The notes under the pieces are model-generated. The model made no database searches. It saw only the letters and a program-made list of their open reading frames with translations, and had not been told where the DNA came from. Below, in pieces: positions 27,932-36,713 of a DNA stretch of 64,000 nucleotides. Made by a program: the position numbers and the translations under genes. Every line of letters begins with the position of its first letter. Within the stretch, counting starts at the first letter, position 1. Origin of the DNA: Moraxella osloensis (lineage in GTDB: Bacteria > Pseudomonadota > Gammaproteobacteria > Pseudomonadales > Moraxellaceae); the NCBI RefSeq assembly GCF_009867135.1, contig NZ_CP047226.1, forward strand, positions 310,001 through 374,000, read 5' to 3'.

Positions 27932-28410
27932 ACCCCACTCTCAACACTTTTAGAGGGGGTTGAAACAAAAAAGGCATGAACTTAAACTTTAATCAATGAC
28001 CAAAAAGATTAGAGGATAAGCCATGCCCATCGACGAATTTATCATTAAAATCTATCTAATGGTAGATGACTACTACAAAAAGATGATATAACAGCATATC
28101 GTTAAATAGCATGGGCAAGACAACATTCATTTTATTGATGGCTTTCCCATTCCTGTGTGTCAATATGCCCGATAACAGACCGCTTAGTGTACTTAATCGC
28201 CTTAAAAATGCTCGTCGCAATATTGATACGGTGATTGGTCAGTTATCACAGCGGTTTAATATGCAAAAGGTGAGAGCGAGAGATTTATGGCATTTGTCTC
28301 ACAGATTTATGCGTAAAATCTTGGCTCATAACGTTTGCTTTGTAATCAACAAACAGTTAGGTAATCCCCCACTTCAGTTTGAATTGCTTATTTCAAGTTG
28401 AGAGTGGGGT
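27932..28410 (+). mobile_element. IS982-family remnant (internally deleted) between czcI and czcC
   Basis: 479 bp. Terminal inverted repeats ACCCCACTCTCAAC (27932) and GTTGAGAGTGGGGT (ending 28410), flanked by a perfect 7-bp duplication TATTTAA (27925-27931 and 28411-28417). Inside are scraps of an IS982 transposase: an N-terminal piece (DEFIIKIYLMVDDYYKKM, from 28023), a central piece (FIDGFPIPVCQYAR) and the C-terminal end (VRARDLWHLSHRFMRKILAH then LGNPPLQFELLIS, to 28401), separated by deletions and stops. It cannot make transposase but its ends are intact. Confidence 0.9.
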
Positions 28411-28433
28411 TATTTAAATAAGTGGGAAAAATC

Positions 28434-29759
28434 ATGTCTTCACAATCAATTATACTCTTGCGTCATAGCTTGGTTGCTTGTATATGTGCAGCGGCTATGC
28501 AATATAGCTATGCTGAAAACGTTACCAGCTTTGAATCCGCTTTAGCAAAAGTACAAAGTTACCAGACTCAAGACAAGCCGTGGCAACAAGTTCAGCAAAT
28601 ATCTGAATTGAATATTCAGCAAAGTCGGTTATGGCAGAATCCAAGTATAAGTTTAGAACAGTCTGGCTTTGGCTCAGGTCAAGAACAGGAATTCAATGTT
28701 GGCGTTAGTCAACCTCTAGATCTATTTGGTCAGCGTAAGCTGAACCGGGTGATTGCCAATACCTCGAATCAACAAATCCAATTGCAACAGCAATTATGGA
28801 AGGCACAAAGCCAACTGATTGTTAAATTTGCATGGTCGCAATTTGCACTTGCTGAGGTTGAGCAGTCTGTTTATTCAGTACTGTTAAAAACAAGTAAAGC
28901 CAATCTGGACAGTGCCCAGAAACGCTATCAGGCAGGCAGTATTGCCCTGGTTGATTTTGAGCGTGCCCAAATTGAAGCGCTAGAAATCCAACGACTTTAT
29001 GAGCAAGCGATGCTGAATACACAAGCTGCCGGTCGTCAGCTGTCTAATTTGTGGGGGGGAGAAACATCTTCACATCTTCAATTGAATAAAACCGCTATCC
29101 CTTGGCCAGAGCAAAGTCTCCAAACTGTGCAACGGTATATTGCTGAAGGGTGGCTAGAAAAATTCTATGCCTTGAACATTCAGCAATCGGATCATCAAAT
29201 TGAAAATTTAAGAATTCAGGCACGTCCCAATCCGACTTTAAATGTAGGCATGAGAAGTAGCAAAACCCCTAATAAAAGCAACGATACGACTTTAGCAATC
29301 GGCGTGGCTATTCCACTGAATATTTTCAATCGCCAGCAATATGCGATCCCGATGGTCCAGCAACAGCAAATATTGCTGAACCAACAGCAGCAGCTTGAGC
29401 TGAAGCAACAAATACTCGATATTGCCAACAGCATGCATCAGCTCAAAGGTTTACGTAGCCAGTTCGATGCCACAACAGCACAAGTTACTTTGGCGACCAA
29501 AGTTCAGAGCCGTACTTTACAAGGGTTTCAGGCAGGGAAACTGTCCATTACCGACGTTCAGCAAGCAACCACCCAACTGCAGAATCTTCGATTGGGTCAA
29601 TTACAAATTCTACGTCAAGCTTGGCAAACTGCCCTAGCAGCTGAGGCACTCAGTATTGGCACAAGTTATGAAGAAATTAGCCGTTCGGATGCCTATACAC
29701 AACTGAATAAAAAGGCAGTCGAAGCATCGCAAAATTTAATCAATGGGGGAGCACGATAA
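28434..29759 (+). CDS. czcC: CzcC-type outer-membrane efflux channel
   Basis: 441 residues from ATG 28434 (AGTGGGA upstream; a GTG at 28422 is the alternative). Signal peptide (RHSLVACICAAAMQYSYA). Two OEP repeats rich in long Gln-rich coiled helices: NISLEQSGFGSGQEQEFNVG-like strand after the first helix, QKRYQAGSIALVDFERAQIE, and the second repeat VQSRTLQGFQAGKLSITDVQ. TolC-like outer-membrane trimer that completes the CzcCBA Co/Zn/Cd efflux complex. It lies directly downstream of the IS982 remnant, so its expression depends on read-through from the MerR-type promoter. Confidence 0.92.
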   Translation: MSSQSIILLRHSLVACICAAAMQYSYAENVTSFESALAKVQSYQTQDKPWQQVQQISELNIQQSRLWQNPSISLEQSGFGSGQEQEFNVGVSQPLDLFGQRKLNRVIANTSNQQIQLQQQLWKAQSQLIVKFAWSQFALAEVEQSVYSVLLKTSKANLDSAQKRYQAGSIALVDFERAQIEALEIQRLYEQAMLNTQAAGRQLSNLWGGETSSHLQLNKTAIPWPEQSLQTVQRYIAEGWLEKFYALNIQQSDHQIENLRIQARPNPTLNVGMRSSKTPNKSNDTTLAIGVAIPLNIFNRQQYAIPMVQQQQILLNQQQQLELKQQILDIANSMHQLKGLRSQFDATTAQVTLATKVQSRTLQGFQAGKLSITDVQQATTQLQNLRLGQLQILRQAWQTALAAEALSIGTSYEEISRSDAYTQLNKKAVEASQNLINGGAR

Positions 29760-29760
29760 A

Positions 29761-30990
29761 ATGAACGCCAAGCAAAACGGAAAAATATCCCAGTCTCTCA
29801 TGATTGTAGTTTTGATTCTGATTACGGTCTTGGTCAGTCTGGCTATTTGGTTAAGTTCAAAAAAAACTGAATCTGAGGGGCGTGGTTATGATAAGGGAAA
29901 TGCCGAACAGTCTGATAAAGATAGTTCTGAAGAAGGACATGCTAAAGAAGGCGAAATACAACTGACCAGCCAACAAATGGTTGAACAAGGTTTAAAAGTT
30001 GCTGTTGCATCCACAGGATTGGTTGAAAAGCTGACAACCCTGCCAGGTAAATTGGTGGTGAATACCGATCAACAAGCGCAGATATCGCCTAATTTTAGTG
30101 GTTATGTCGAGCAGGTCAATGTGGCTTTAGGACAGAGCGTGCAAAAAGGACAAACGCTGGCTGTACTAATCCTGCCTGAACTGATCGACCAACAGGCAAA
30201 TCTGCGTATGGCACAGGCAAATCTGGATTTGGCCCGTAAAGATTACCAGCGCGAACAGCAACTCTGGTCACAGGGGATTTCTGCCAAACAGGATTACCAG
30301 CGTGCCGAAAATGCCTACCGTCAAGCGCAGATTACTGTCCAGTCCTCACAAGCACGTTTAAATGCATTAGGTGCAAGTGGCAATAACAATGGGCGTTTTC
30401 TGATTAAAGCACCGATCTCTGGGGTGATCAGTAAAAAAGATATTGTGGTCGGTGAAAATGTCCAACTGGCGGATCAGCTTTTTGTGATTGAAAGTCTAAA
30501 AGACCTTTGGTTGGAATTTAATCTACCAAATACCTCAAATATTCAACTTCAAGTAGGGCAAATTTTAAACTTTAAAACCAATGGTTCTGATCAAAATTAC
30601 CAAGCAAAAGTACAAACGCTGAATCCACAGGCAGATTTACAAACTGGACGTTTACAAGTGCGTGCCAAAGTCACCACACAAGCGGATGTACTGCGTCCAA
30701 ATGTTTTGGTAAATGTTTTTGTGACTGATGCACAAGCAAAAACAGCGTTAAGAGTCCAGAAAAAAGCCTTACAGCAGGTTGAAGGAAAACCTGTGGTATT
30801 TGTGATTGAGTCTGAAGAAAAGGGACTGGTTCATCTTAAAGCACAGCCAATAGAAGTGGGCGTGAGCAGTCAGGATGGGCAATGGCTAGAAGTCATTTCT
30901 GGATTAACTGAAGGGCAGAAATACATTGCGGATGGCAGTTTTCTATTAAAGTCTGAATTAGAAAAAGACGAGGCAGGCCATGGACATTAA
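29761..30990 (+). CDS. czcB: CzcB-type periplasmic adaptor (membrane fusion protein)
   Basis: 409 residues from ATG 29761, 1 base after the czcC stop with GGGGGAG at good spacing. An N-terminal anchor helix (SLMIVVLILITVLVSLAIWL) is followed by an acidic, Gly/Glu/Lys-rich linker, a barrel-sandwich hybrid (ISPNFSGYVEQVNVALGQSV), a coiled-coil hairpin (NLRMAQANLDLARKDYQREQ) and FLIKAPISGVISKKDIVVGE. It links the CzcA pump to CzcC across the periplasm. The end overlaps the czcA start by 11 bp, indicating translational coupling. Confidence 0.93.
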   Translation: MNAKQNGKISQSLMIVVLILITVLVSLAIWLSSKKTESEGRGYDKGNAEQSDKDSSEEGHAKEGEIQLTSQQMVEQGLKVAVASTGLVEKLTTLPGKLVVNTDQQAQISPNFSGYVEQVNVALGQSVQKGQTLAVLILPELIDQQANLRMAQANLDLARKDYQREQQLWSQGISAKQDYQRAENAYRQAQITVQSSQARLNALGASGNNNGRFLIKAPISGVISKKDIVVGENVQLADQLFVIESLKDLWLEFNLPNTSNIQLQVGQILNFKTNGSDQNYQAKVQTLNPQADLQTGRLQVRAKVTTQADVLRPNVLVNVFVTDAQAKTALRVQKKALQQVEGKPVVFVIESEEKGLVHLKAQPIEVGVSSQDGQWLEVISGLTEGQKYIADGSFLLKSELEKDEAGHGH

Positions 30991-33900
30991 TTCTGATCTG
31001 CCAAAACCAGAAGGTTTATTCGAACGAATCATTCAGTTTTCCATACAAAATGCGATTTGGGTGTTGCTCTTTGCCTGTACCTGGATTGCAGTGGGTATTT
31101 ATAGTTATCAGAAGTTGCCGATTGATGCTGTTCCTGACATTACCAATACCCAAGTACAGATCAATACCCAAGCCAAGGGTTTTACTGCGCTTGAAGTCGA
31201 ACAGCGGATTACCTATCCCATTGAAAATGCCATGGCTGGCATTCCGGATCTGGAGCTTACCCGTTCCATATCCCGTTATGGACTCTCTCAAGTCACCATT
31301 GTCTTTAAAGATGGGACTGATATTTATTGGGCCCGTCAGCAGATTAACCAACGGATACAGGAGGCGCAATCTGAGTTGCCTGCACAAATCGCACCGACGA
31401 TGTCCCCCGTTTCTACGGGTCTCGGTGAGATTTATCAATGGGTACTGAAGGCAGATCCGAATGCGAAAAAGCCGGATGGAACTGCATACACGCCGATGGA
31501 TTTACGTGAGATTCAGGACTGGATTGTGCGTCCTCAACTGCAACGTGTTAAGGGAGTTGCAGAGGTCAACAGTATTGGTGGTTTTGAAAAAACCTATGTG
31601 GTCTCTCCCGATTTAAACCGGATGCAGCAACTGAATATCTCATTAGAACAACTGCAACAGGCTTTAGCGCAAAATAATGAGAACCGAGGTGCAGGTTATA
31701 TTGAAGACAATGGTCAGCAACTGACGGTACGTGTACCGGGTGCATTCAATGGGCTTTCTGATATTGAGAACACCATGCTGGGTAGCCCAAATGGCAGCCC
31801 AATTCGGGTTGGTGATATTGCGCAAGTCTCTATTGGGCATGATTTAAGAACCGGTGGGGCAACCTATAACGGCAAAGAAACCGTTTTAGGGGTTGCCATG
31901 ATGGCGATGGGTGGAAATAGCCGGACTGTTTCTAAAGCTGTGGATGCCAAGCTTCAAGATATTCAGAATAGTTTGCCTAAAGGGGTAGTGATTGAAACGG
32001 TGTACGACCGTACTACCTTGGTTGAGAAGGCGATTAAAACCGTTCAGAAAAACTTGGTAGAGGGAGCAATCCTGGTCATCATCATTCTGTTCCTGTTTTT
32101 AGGGAATATCCGTGCTGCCTTGATTACTGCCTGTGTCATTCCACTCTCTATGCTGTTTACCTTAACCGGGATGGCACAGAAAAATATCAGTGCCAATCTG
32201 ATGAGTTTAGGTGCACTCGATTTCGGCATCATTGTCGATGGTGCTGTGGTGATTGTCGAAAACTGTATCCGGCGTTTAGCCCATACACAGCAACTGTTAA
32301 AACGACCTCTCACACAAAGTGAACGCTTTAAGGAAGTTTTTCTGGCTGCCCGCCAAGCACGTCGTCCTCTTATTTTTGGTCAGCTTATTATTTTGGTGGT
32401 GTATTTGCCGATTTTTGCTTTAAGTGGTGTGGAAGCAAAAATGTTCCATCCGATGGCATTGGCAGTGGTACTCGCCCTTGTTGCAGCCATTATTTTATCG
32501 ATCACCTTTGTGCCTGCTGCTGTGGCATTGTGGGTCAAAGGCGATATTCAAGAAAAAGAAAGTCGTTGGATGTTATGGCTAAAAGCTAAATATCAGCAAA
32601 CTCTTGATATTTCGTATCAATACAAAGCAGTTGTGCTGATTTTTGCACTGTGTGTATTAGTGATTACGGGATTTATCAGTACCAAACTCGGCAGTGAATT
32701 TGCACCACAGCTCAGTGAAGGAGACTTTGCGGTACAACAGTTACGTTCACCAAGTACAGGCTTAGAAGAGTCTTTACGTATTCAGAAGAATACTGAAAAA
32801 CTTCTTTTAAAGAGTTTCCCTGAAATTAAGGCAGTATTTGCCAGAACGGGTACAGCCGAGGTTGCAACAGATGTCATGCCACCCAATATTTCAGATGGCT
32901 ATATCATGTTAAAGCCTCGTTCAGAATGGCCAAATCCTAAAGAAAGTTTAGATGAATTACGTGGCCGTATGGTGACGTATTTAGCCACGATTCCAGGCAA
33001 TAATAGTGAATTTTCACAACCGATTGAACTCCGATTTAATGAATTGATCTCAGGTGTGCGTAGTGATGTTGGTGTGAAAATCTTCGGTGATGATATGAAT
33101 GTCCTCAATACTGAGGCGACTAAAATCTCCAAAATCATTCAGCAAATATCGGGTAGCAGTGCCGTGAAAGTTGAGCAGACCTCAGGTTTGCCATTACTGA
33201 ATGTCGAGGTAAATAAAACTTTGGCTGCACAATATGGTTTGAGTGTGCGTTCAATTCAAGACCTTGTGGCAACCAGTATTGGTGGACAAAGCGTGGGAGA
33301 GATTTTAGAAGGCGATCGTCGTTTTGATTTTGTTATCCGTCTTGGAGAGCAAGACCGTAGTGTCGCATCTGTTTCCCAGTTACCTATTCAGCTTCCAAAT
33401 GGTGGCAGTATTTTATTGTCGGATGTCGCGCAAGTCTCGACCATTGAAGGAATCAACCAAGTCAGTCGAGAAAATGGTAAACGCCGAGTTGTGGTTACAA
33501 CGAATGTTGAAGGGCGTGATTTAGGGTCTTTTGTTTCTGATGTACAGACACAGCTCAAAGCATACACTTTGCCAAGTGGTTATTGGATAGAATATGGCGG
33601 TCAGTTTGAAAATTTGGCTTCAGCCAAAGCACGGATGCAAATCGTGATTCCACTGGCTTTAATCACTATCTTTATTTTACTGATGGCGGTCTTTCACAAT
33701 GTCAAAGAAAGTCTATTGGTCTTTACCGGGGTACCTTTTGCCTTGACCGGTGGTGTGCTGTTCCTTTGGCTAAGGGATATTCCATTATCGATGTCAGCTG
33801 GAATTGGCTTTATTGCCTTATCTGGTGTTGCAGTCCTCAATGGACTGGTAATGCTGACCTTTATTAAGGAATTAAGGGACAAATATCCAGTGCATAAAGC

Positions 33901-34120
33901 CGTGTGGCAAGGGGCTATTTTGCGCTTAAGACCAGTGTTGATGACAGCTTGTGTGGCTTCACTGGGTTTTGTACCAATGGCGCTGGCAACCGGAACAGGG
34001 GCTGAGGTTCAACGGCCACTGGCAACCGTAGTGATTGGCGGGATTATCTCTTCAACATTACTAACTTTGGTGCTGTTACCCGTGCTTTATCGTTGGATAA
34101 ATGAAAAAAAAGTTTCTTAA
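30980..34120 (+). CDS. czcA: CzcA-type heavy-metal RND efflux pump
   Basis: 1046 residues, inner membrane, 12 helices in two halves each with a large periplasmic loop. HME-RND signatures: PDITNTQVQINTQAKGFTAL, VEQRITYPIEN, and in helix IV GALDFGIIVDGAVVIVEN, whose Asp/Asp/Glu charged residues are those of divalent-cation exporters (Co/Zn/Cd type) rather than of drug pumps. The C-terminal half holds GIGFIALSGVAVLNGLVML and LRPVLMTACVASLGF. Proton-driven export of metal through CzcB and CzcC. Complete. Confidence 0.95.
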   Translation: MDINSDLPKPEGLFERIIQFSIQNAIWVLLFACTWIAVGIYSYQKLPIDAVPDITNTQVQINTQAKGFTALEVEQRITYPIENAMAGIPDLELTRSISRYGLSQVTIVFKDGTDIYWARQQINQRIQEAQSELPAQIAPTMSPVSTGLGEIYQWVLKADPNAKKPDGTAYTPMDLREIQDWIVRPQLQRVKGVAEVNSIGGFEKTYVVSPDLNRMQQLNISLEQLQQALAQNNENRGAGYIEDNGQQLTVRVPGAFNGLSDIENTMLGSPNGSPIRVGDIAQVSIGHDLRTGGATYNGKETVLGVAMMAMGGNSRTVSKAVDAKLQDIQNSLPKGVVIETVYDRTTLVEKAIKTVQKNLVEGAILVIIILFLFLGNIRAALITACVIPLSMLFTLTGMAQKNISANLMSLGALDFGIIVDGAVVIVENCIRRLAHTQQLLKRPLTQSERFKEVFLAARQARRPLIFGQLIILVVYLPIFALSGVEAKMFHPMALAVVLALVAAIILSITFVPAAVALWVKGDIQEKESRWMLWLKAKYQQTLDISYQYKAVVLIFALCVLVITGFISTKLGSEFAPQLSEGDFAVQQLRSPSTGLEESLRIQKNTEKLLLKSFPEIKAVFARTGTAEVATDVMPPNISDGYIMLKPRSEWPNPKESLDELRGRMVTYLATIPGNNSEFSQPIELRFNELISGVRSDVGVKIFGDDMNVLNTEATKISKIIQQISGSSAVKVEQTSGLPLLNVEVNKTLAAQYGLSVRSIQDLVATSIGGQSVGEILEGDRRFDFVIRLGEQDRSVASVSQLPIQLPNGGSILLSDVAQVSTIEGINQVSRENGKRRVVVTTNVEGRDLGSFVSDVQTQLKAYTLPSGYWIEYGGQFENLASAKARMQIVIPLALITIFILLMAVFHNVKESLLVFTGVPFALTGGVLFLWLRDIPLSMSAGIGFIALSGVAVLNGLVMLTFIKELRDKYPVHKAVWQGAILRLRPVLMTACVASLGFVPMALATGTGAEVQRPLATVVIGGIISSTLLTLVLLPVLYRWINEKKVS

Positions 34121-34142
34121 TCCAATAGATTAGTCGATTTAC

Positions 34143-34177
34143 AGCAGAGATATTGGCTGTTATCCAATATCTCTGCT
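34143..34177 (+). other. Perfect 14-bp hairpin between czcA and czcD
   Basis: AGCAGAGATATTGG (34143-34156), a 7-base loop, then CCAATATCTCTGCT (34164-34177). No T-run follows, so it is not a classical terminator. It could protect the czcCBA message 3' end, attenuate czcD, or be a protein-binding dyad. It lies 30 bp before the czcD start. Confidence 0.75.
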
Positions 34178-34206
34178 CATCATAAATAGAATAAGGAAAA
34201 TATTTT

Positions 34207-35109
34207 ATGTCAGAACATCATGATCATAGCCATGCGGTTGTTACTGAAGAAAATAGTAAGAAGTTAATGGTTGCCTTAGGTTTAACGACTACTTTTTTAA
34301 TAGTAGAAGTTGTCGCTGCTTTTATTACCCAAAGTTTGGCTTTGTTATCTGATGCAGCTCATATGTTTACTGATGTAGCCGCTTTAGCTATTGCTCTTGC
34401 CGCTATCAAAATTGGTAAAAAAGCCGCAGATGATAAAAGAACTTTTGGCTATCAGCGATTTGAAATTTTAGCGGCTCTGTTTAATGCGGTGATGCTTTTT
34501 GTGGTAGCAATATATATTGTATATGAAGCTTATCAACGTTTTACGAACCCTGCTGAAATTCAAAGTGTTGAAATGATGATTGTCGCGGTCATTGGTTTGG
34601 TCGTAAATTTGATTTCAATGAAAATCCTTTCTGCTAGTGCTGAAGGAAGTCTAAATATAAAAGGTGCATATTTAGAAGTTCTTAGTGATGCTCTAGGATC
34701 GATAGGCGTGATTATCGGAGGAATAGTTATTTATTTTACCCAGTGGATGTGGGTTGATACCGTAATCGCTGTGTTAATTGGCTTCTGGGTCTTACCTCGA
34801 ACTTGGATTTTATTAAAACAAAGTATTAATATTCTGCTTGAAGGAGTTCCTGATGAGATTGATATTGAGTCGTTAAGAAATGATTTATTGAAGCTAGAGG
34901 GCGTTGAAGGGATTCATCAGTTGAAAGTCTGGGCTATATCCTCAAAAAATATTCATTTAACTGCTCATTTGGTTGCTCCGAATAGCAATACAGATCAACT
35001 CTATCAAAAGGCCTTAGAAGTTCTAAAACATAATCATAATATTACTGAAATTACGTTACAAATAGAAAATACGAAATGTAAGGCAGAGAGTTTCCCAAAC
35101 TTTGTGTAA
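34207..35109 (+). CDS. czcD: CzcD-type cation diffusion facilitator; stop supplied by IS256 end
   Basis: 300 codons. CDF zinc/cobalt/cadmium:proton antiporter of the inner membrane: His-rich start (EHHDHSHAV), six helices, metal site in helix 2 (LLSDAAHMFTDVAAL, D-x-x-x-H/D type) and helix 5 (YLEVLSDALGSIGVI), then the cytoplasmic ferredoxin-like domain ending ITEITLQIENTKCK. The IS256 copy 3 terminus starts at 35088, so the last residues (SFPNFV) and the stop codon come from the inverted repeat. Few native residues are lost and function is probably kept. Confidence 0.92.
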   Translation: MSEHHDHSHAVVTEENSKKLMVALGLTTTFLIVEVVAAFITQSLALLSDAAHMFTDVAALAIALAAIKIGKKAADDKRTFGYQRFEILAALFNAVMLFVVAIYIVYEAYQRFTNPAEIQSVEMMIVAVIGLVVNLISMKILSASAEGSLNIKGAYLEVLSDALGSIGVIIGGIVIYFTQWMWVDTVIAVLIGFWVLPRTWILLKQSINILLEGVPDEIDIESLRNDLLKLEGVEGIHQLKVWAISSKNIHLTAHLVAPNSNTDQLYQKALEVLKHNHNITEITLQIENTKCKAESFPNFV

Positions 35110-35628
35110 CTGCTTATAATCCACTAACAGGAGAATAAGCAATGACTAACCAATCTGACATCAAGAAACTGGCTGAGCAAATGGCCAGCAGCATGAAAAG
35201 CTTCGATGACATCAAAGACTTTCAAAAGCAGCTCATGCAGTCCTTCATCGACACTGCCCTAGAAGCAGAAATGGAAGAGCATCTCGGCTACCCCAAGCAT
35301 GAAAAGGCAGACAGGCCTAATAAGCGCAATGGGCACACTAAAAAGAGAGTCCGTAGCGACACAGGCGAGCTTGAGATCTCCACCCCAAGAGACCGCGACA
35401 GTAGCTTTGAGCCTGTACTTGTCAGTAAGCACCAAACCCGTATTTCAGGTCTTGATGACAAAATCATCAGCTTTTACGCCAAAGGTCAAACCACTACTGA
35501 GATTGTCGAAACCATCAAGGACATCTACGACGTCGACATCTCAAGCAGCTTGGTTTCCAGAGTCACTGACAACATCTTGGATGACATCACCGCTTGGCAG
35601 AACCGGCCACTGAGCAGCGTCTATCCTA
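35088..35628 (+). mobile_element. IS256-family element, copy 3, 5' part only (right island boundary)
   Basis: Begins with the same end GAGTTTCCCAAACTTTGTGT at 35088, in opposite orientation to copies 1 and 2. It runs identically through the first 160-odd transposase codons to about 35628, where it breaks into phoX-like sequence. The 3' two thirds and the outer inverted repeat are lost. Confidence 0.93.
35142..35628 (+). pseudogene. IS256-family transposase, N-terminal fragment (copy 3)
   Basis: Identical to the complete copy through AWQNRPLSSVYP. The frame then runs into foreign sequence and stops at about 35663. It has the DNA-binding N-terminus but none of the DDE residues, so it is catalytically dead; a truncated DNA-binding product could in principle compete with transposase. 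Confidence 0.9.
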
Positions 35629-36516
35629 ACATATTTTTTAATCGTGAACAGGTTCTTAGATAAAGGTACTTTGTACGTTGCAGTATTTAAAGATGATGGT
35701 ACAGGTGAATGGAAACCATTAACGTTTGGTACAGGCGCATTAACTGCGTCTTATGCAAAATACGCGTTTGCTAACCAAGCTGATGTGTTGGTACATGCTC
35801 GTATTGCGGGTGACGCACTAGGTGCAACTAGAATGGATCGTCCAGAATGGGTATCGGTCAGCCCTGTGACGGGTGAAGTTTATGTCACATTAACCAACAA
35901 TTCTAATCGTGGCGTTTCATATCCGGTAGATGCAGCTAACCCACGTAACTATGCTACCAACAAGGGTAACCGTAACGGACATATCATTCGTTGGGCTGAA
36001 AAAGGTAACGACCATACAGCTACCAGCTTTAACTGGGATATCTACCTATTTGCAGCGCCAAATGATTTAACCGCAGAAAATTTGTCTGGTTTAAATGCCA
36101 ATAACGATTTGTCTTCACCAGATGGCTTATACTTCGACCCACGTGGCGTATTATGGATTCAAACCGATGACGGTGCTTACACTAGCAGAACCAACTGTAT
36201 GCTACTAGCTGCGTTGCCAGGTAAAGTCAATGATGGTAAAGAAGTAACCACATCAGCGGGTATCAAAACCCGCGTTGGTATGCAAGCTACAGAACAAAAT
36301 ATCAAACGTTTCTTTGTGGGTCCAAAAGGTTGTGAAGTAACGGGTATCACCTTAACGCCAGACTTTAAAACACTCTTCATCAATATCCAACATCCAGGCG
36401 AAGATCAACCAGGGGTCACATGGGGCGCGATTACTGGTGGTACTACACCACGTTCAGCGACGGTGATGATTACCAAAAAAGACGGCGGTGTGATTTTAGG
36501 TGAGTCATTAACATAA
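35629..36516 (+). pseudogene. Second PhoX-family (DUF839) gene, 3' fragment
   Basis: About 290 codons of a PhoX-family C-terminal half: FLDKGTLYVAVFKDDGTGEW, RMDRPEWVSVSPVTGEVYVT, LSSPDGLYFDPRGVLWIQTD, GPKGCEVTGITLTPDFKTLF and the terminal NIQHPGEDQPG. These are the classical PhoX motifs, and the sequence is clearly a different subfamily from the phoX at 15031-17004, so it is not a duplicate of it. The N-terminal half with the Tat signal has been replaced by IS256 copy 3. A GTG near 35644 could start a fragment, but an unexported half-propeller would not be active. Confidence 0.9.
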
Positions 36517-36540
36517 GTTAAACACGCAACAAAGTTATCA

Positions 36541-36573
36541 AAAACCCTTGAACAGTGATTCAAGGGTTTTTTT
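36541..36573 (+). terminator. Terminator of the phoX-like fragment
   Basis: AAAACCCTTGAA CAGTGA TTCAAGGGTTTTTTT: a 10-bp stem with T7. It isolates the following murG leader from read-through out of the island. Confidence 0.92.
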
Positions 36574-36713
36574 ATAAAATAACCTTTTATCTTTTAAAGG
36601 TATAAAAAAAATGCTATGATTTTGCCATTTTTATGGTGATTGTTTTTCCAAATAATCGGTCTTTTATGATGGGATAATCCCAATGAATATATCGATTGAA
36701 TAAGGATTTTGTA

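Noticed and set aside
28111-28401. Possible independent 96-residue protein
   Set aside because: It is the decayed C-terminal part of the IS982 transposase, inside clear terminal repeats and target duplication.
15031-36516. Interpretation of the two phoX-type genes as a duplication flanking the island
   Set aside because: The proteins belong to different DUF839 subfamilies with little direct identity, so they are not copies of each other.
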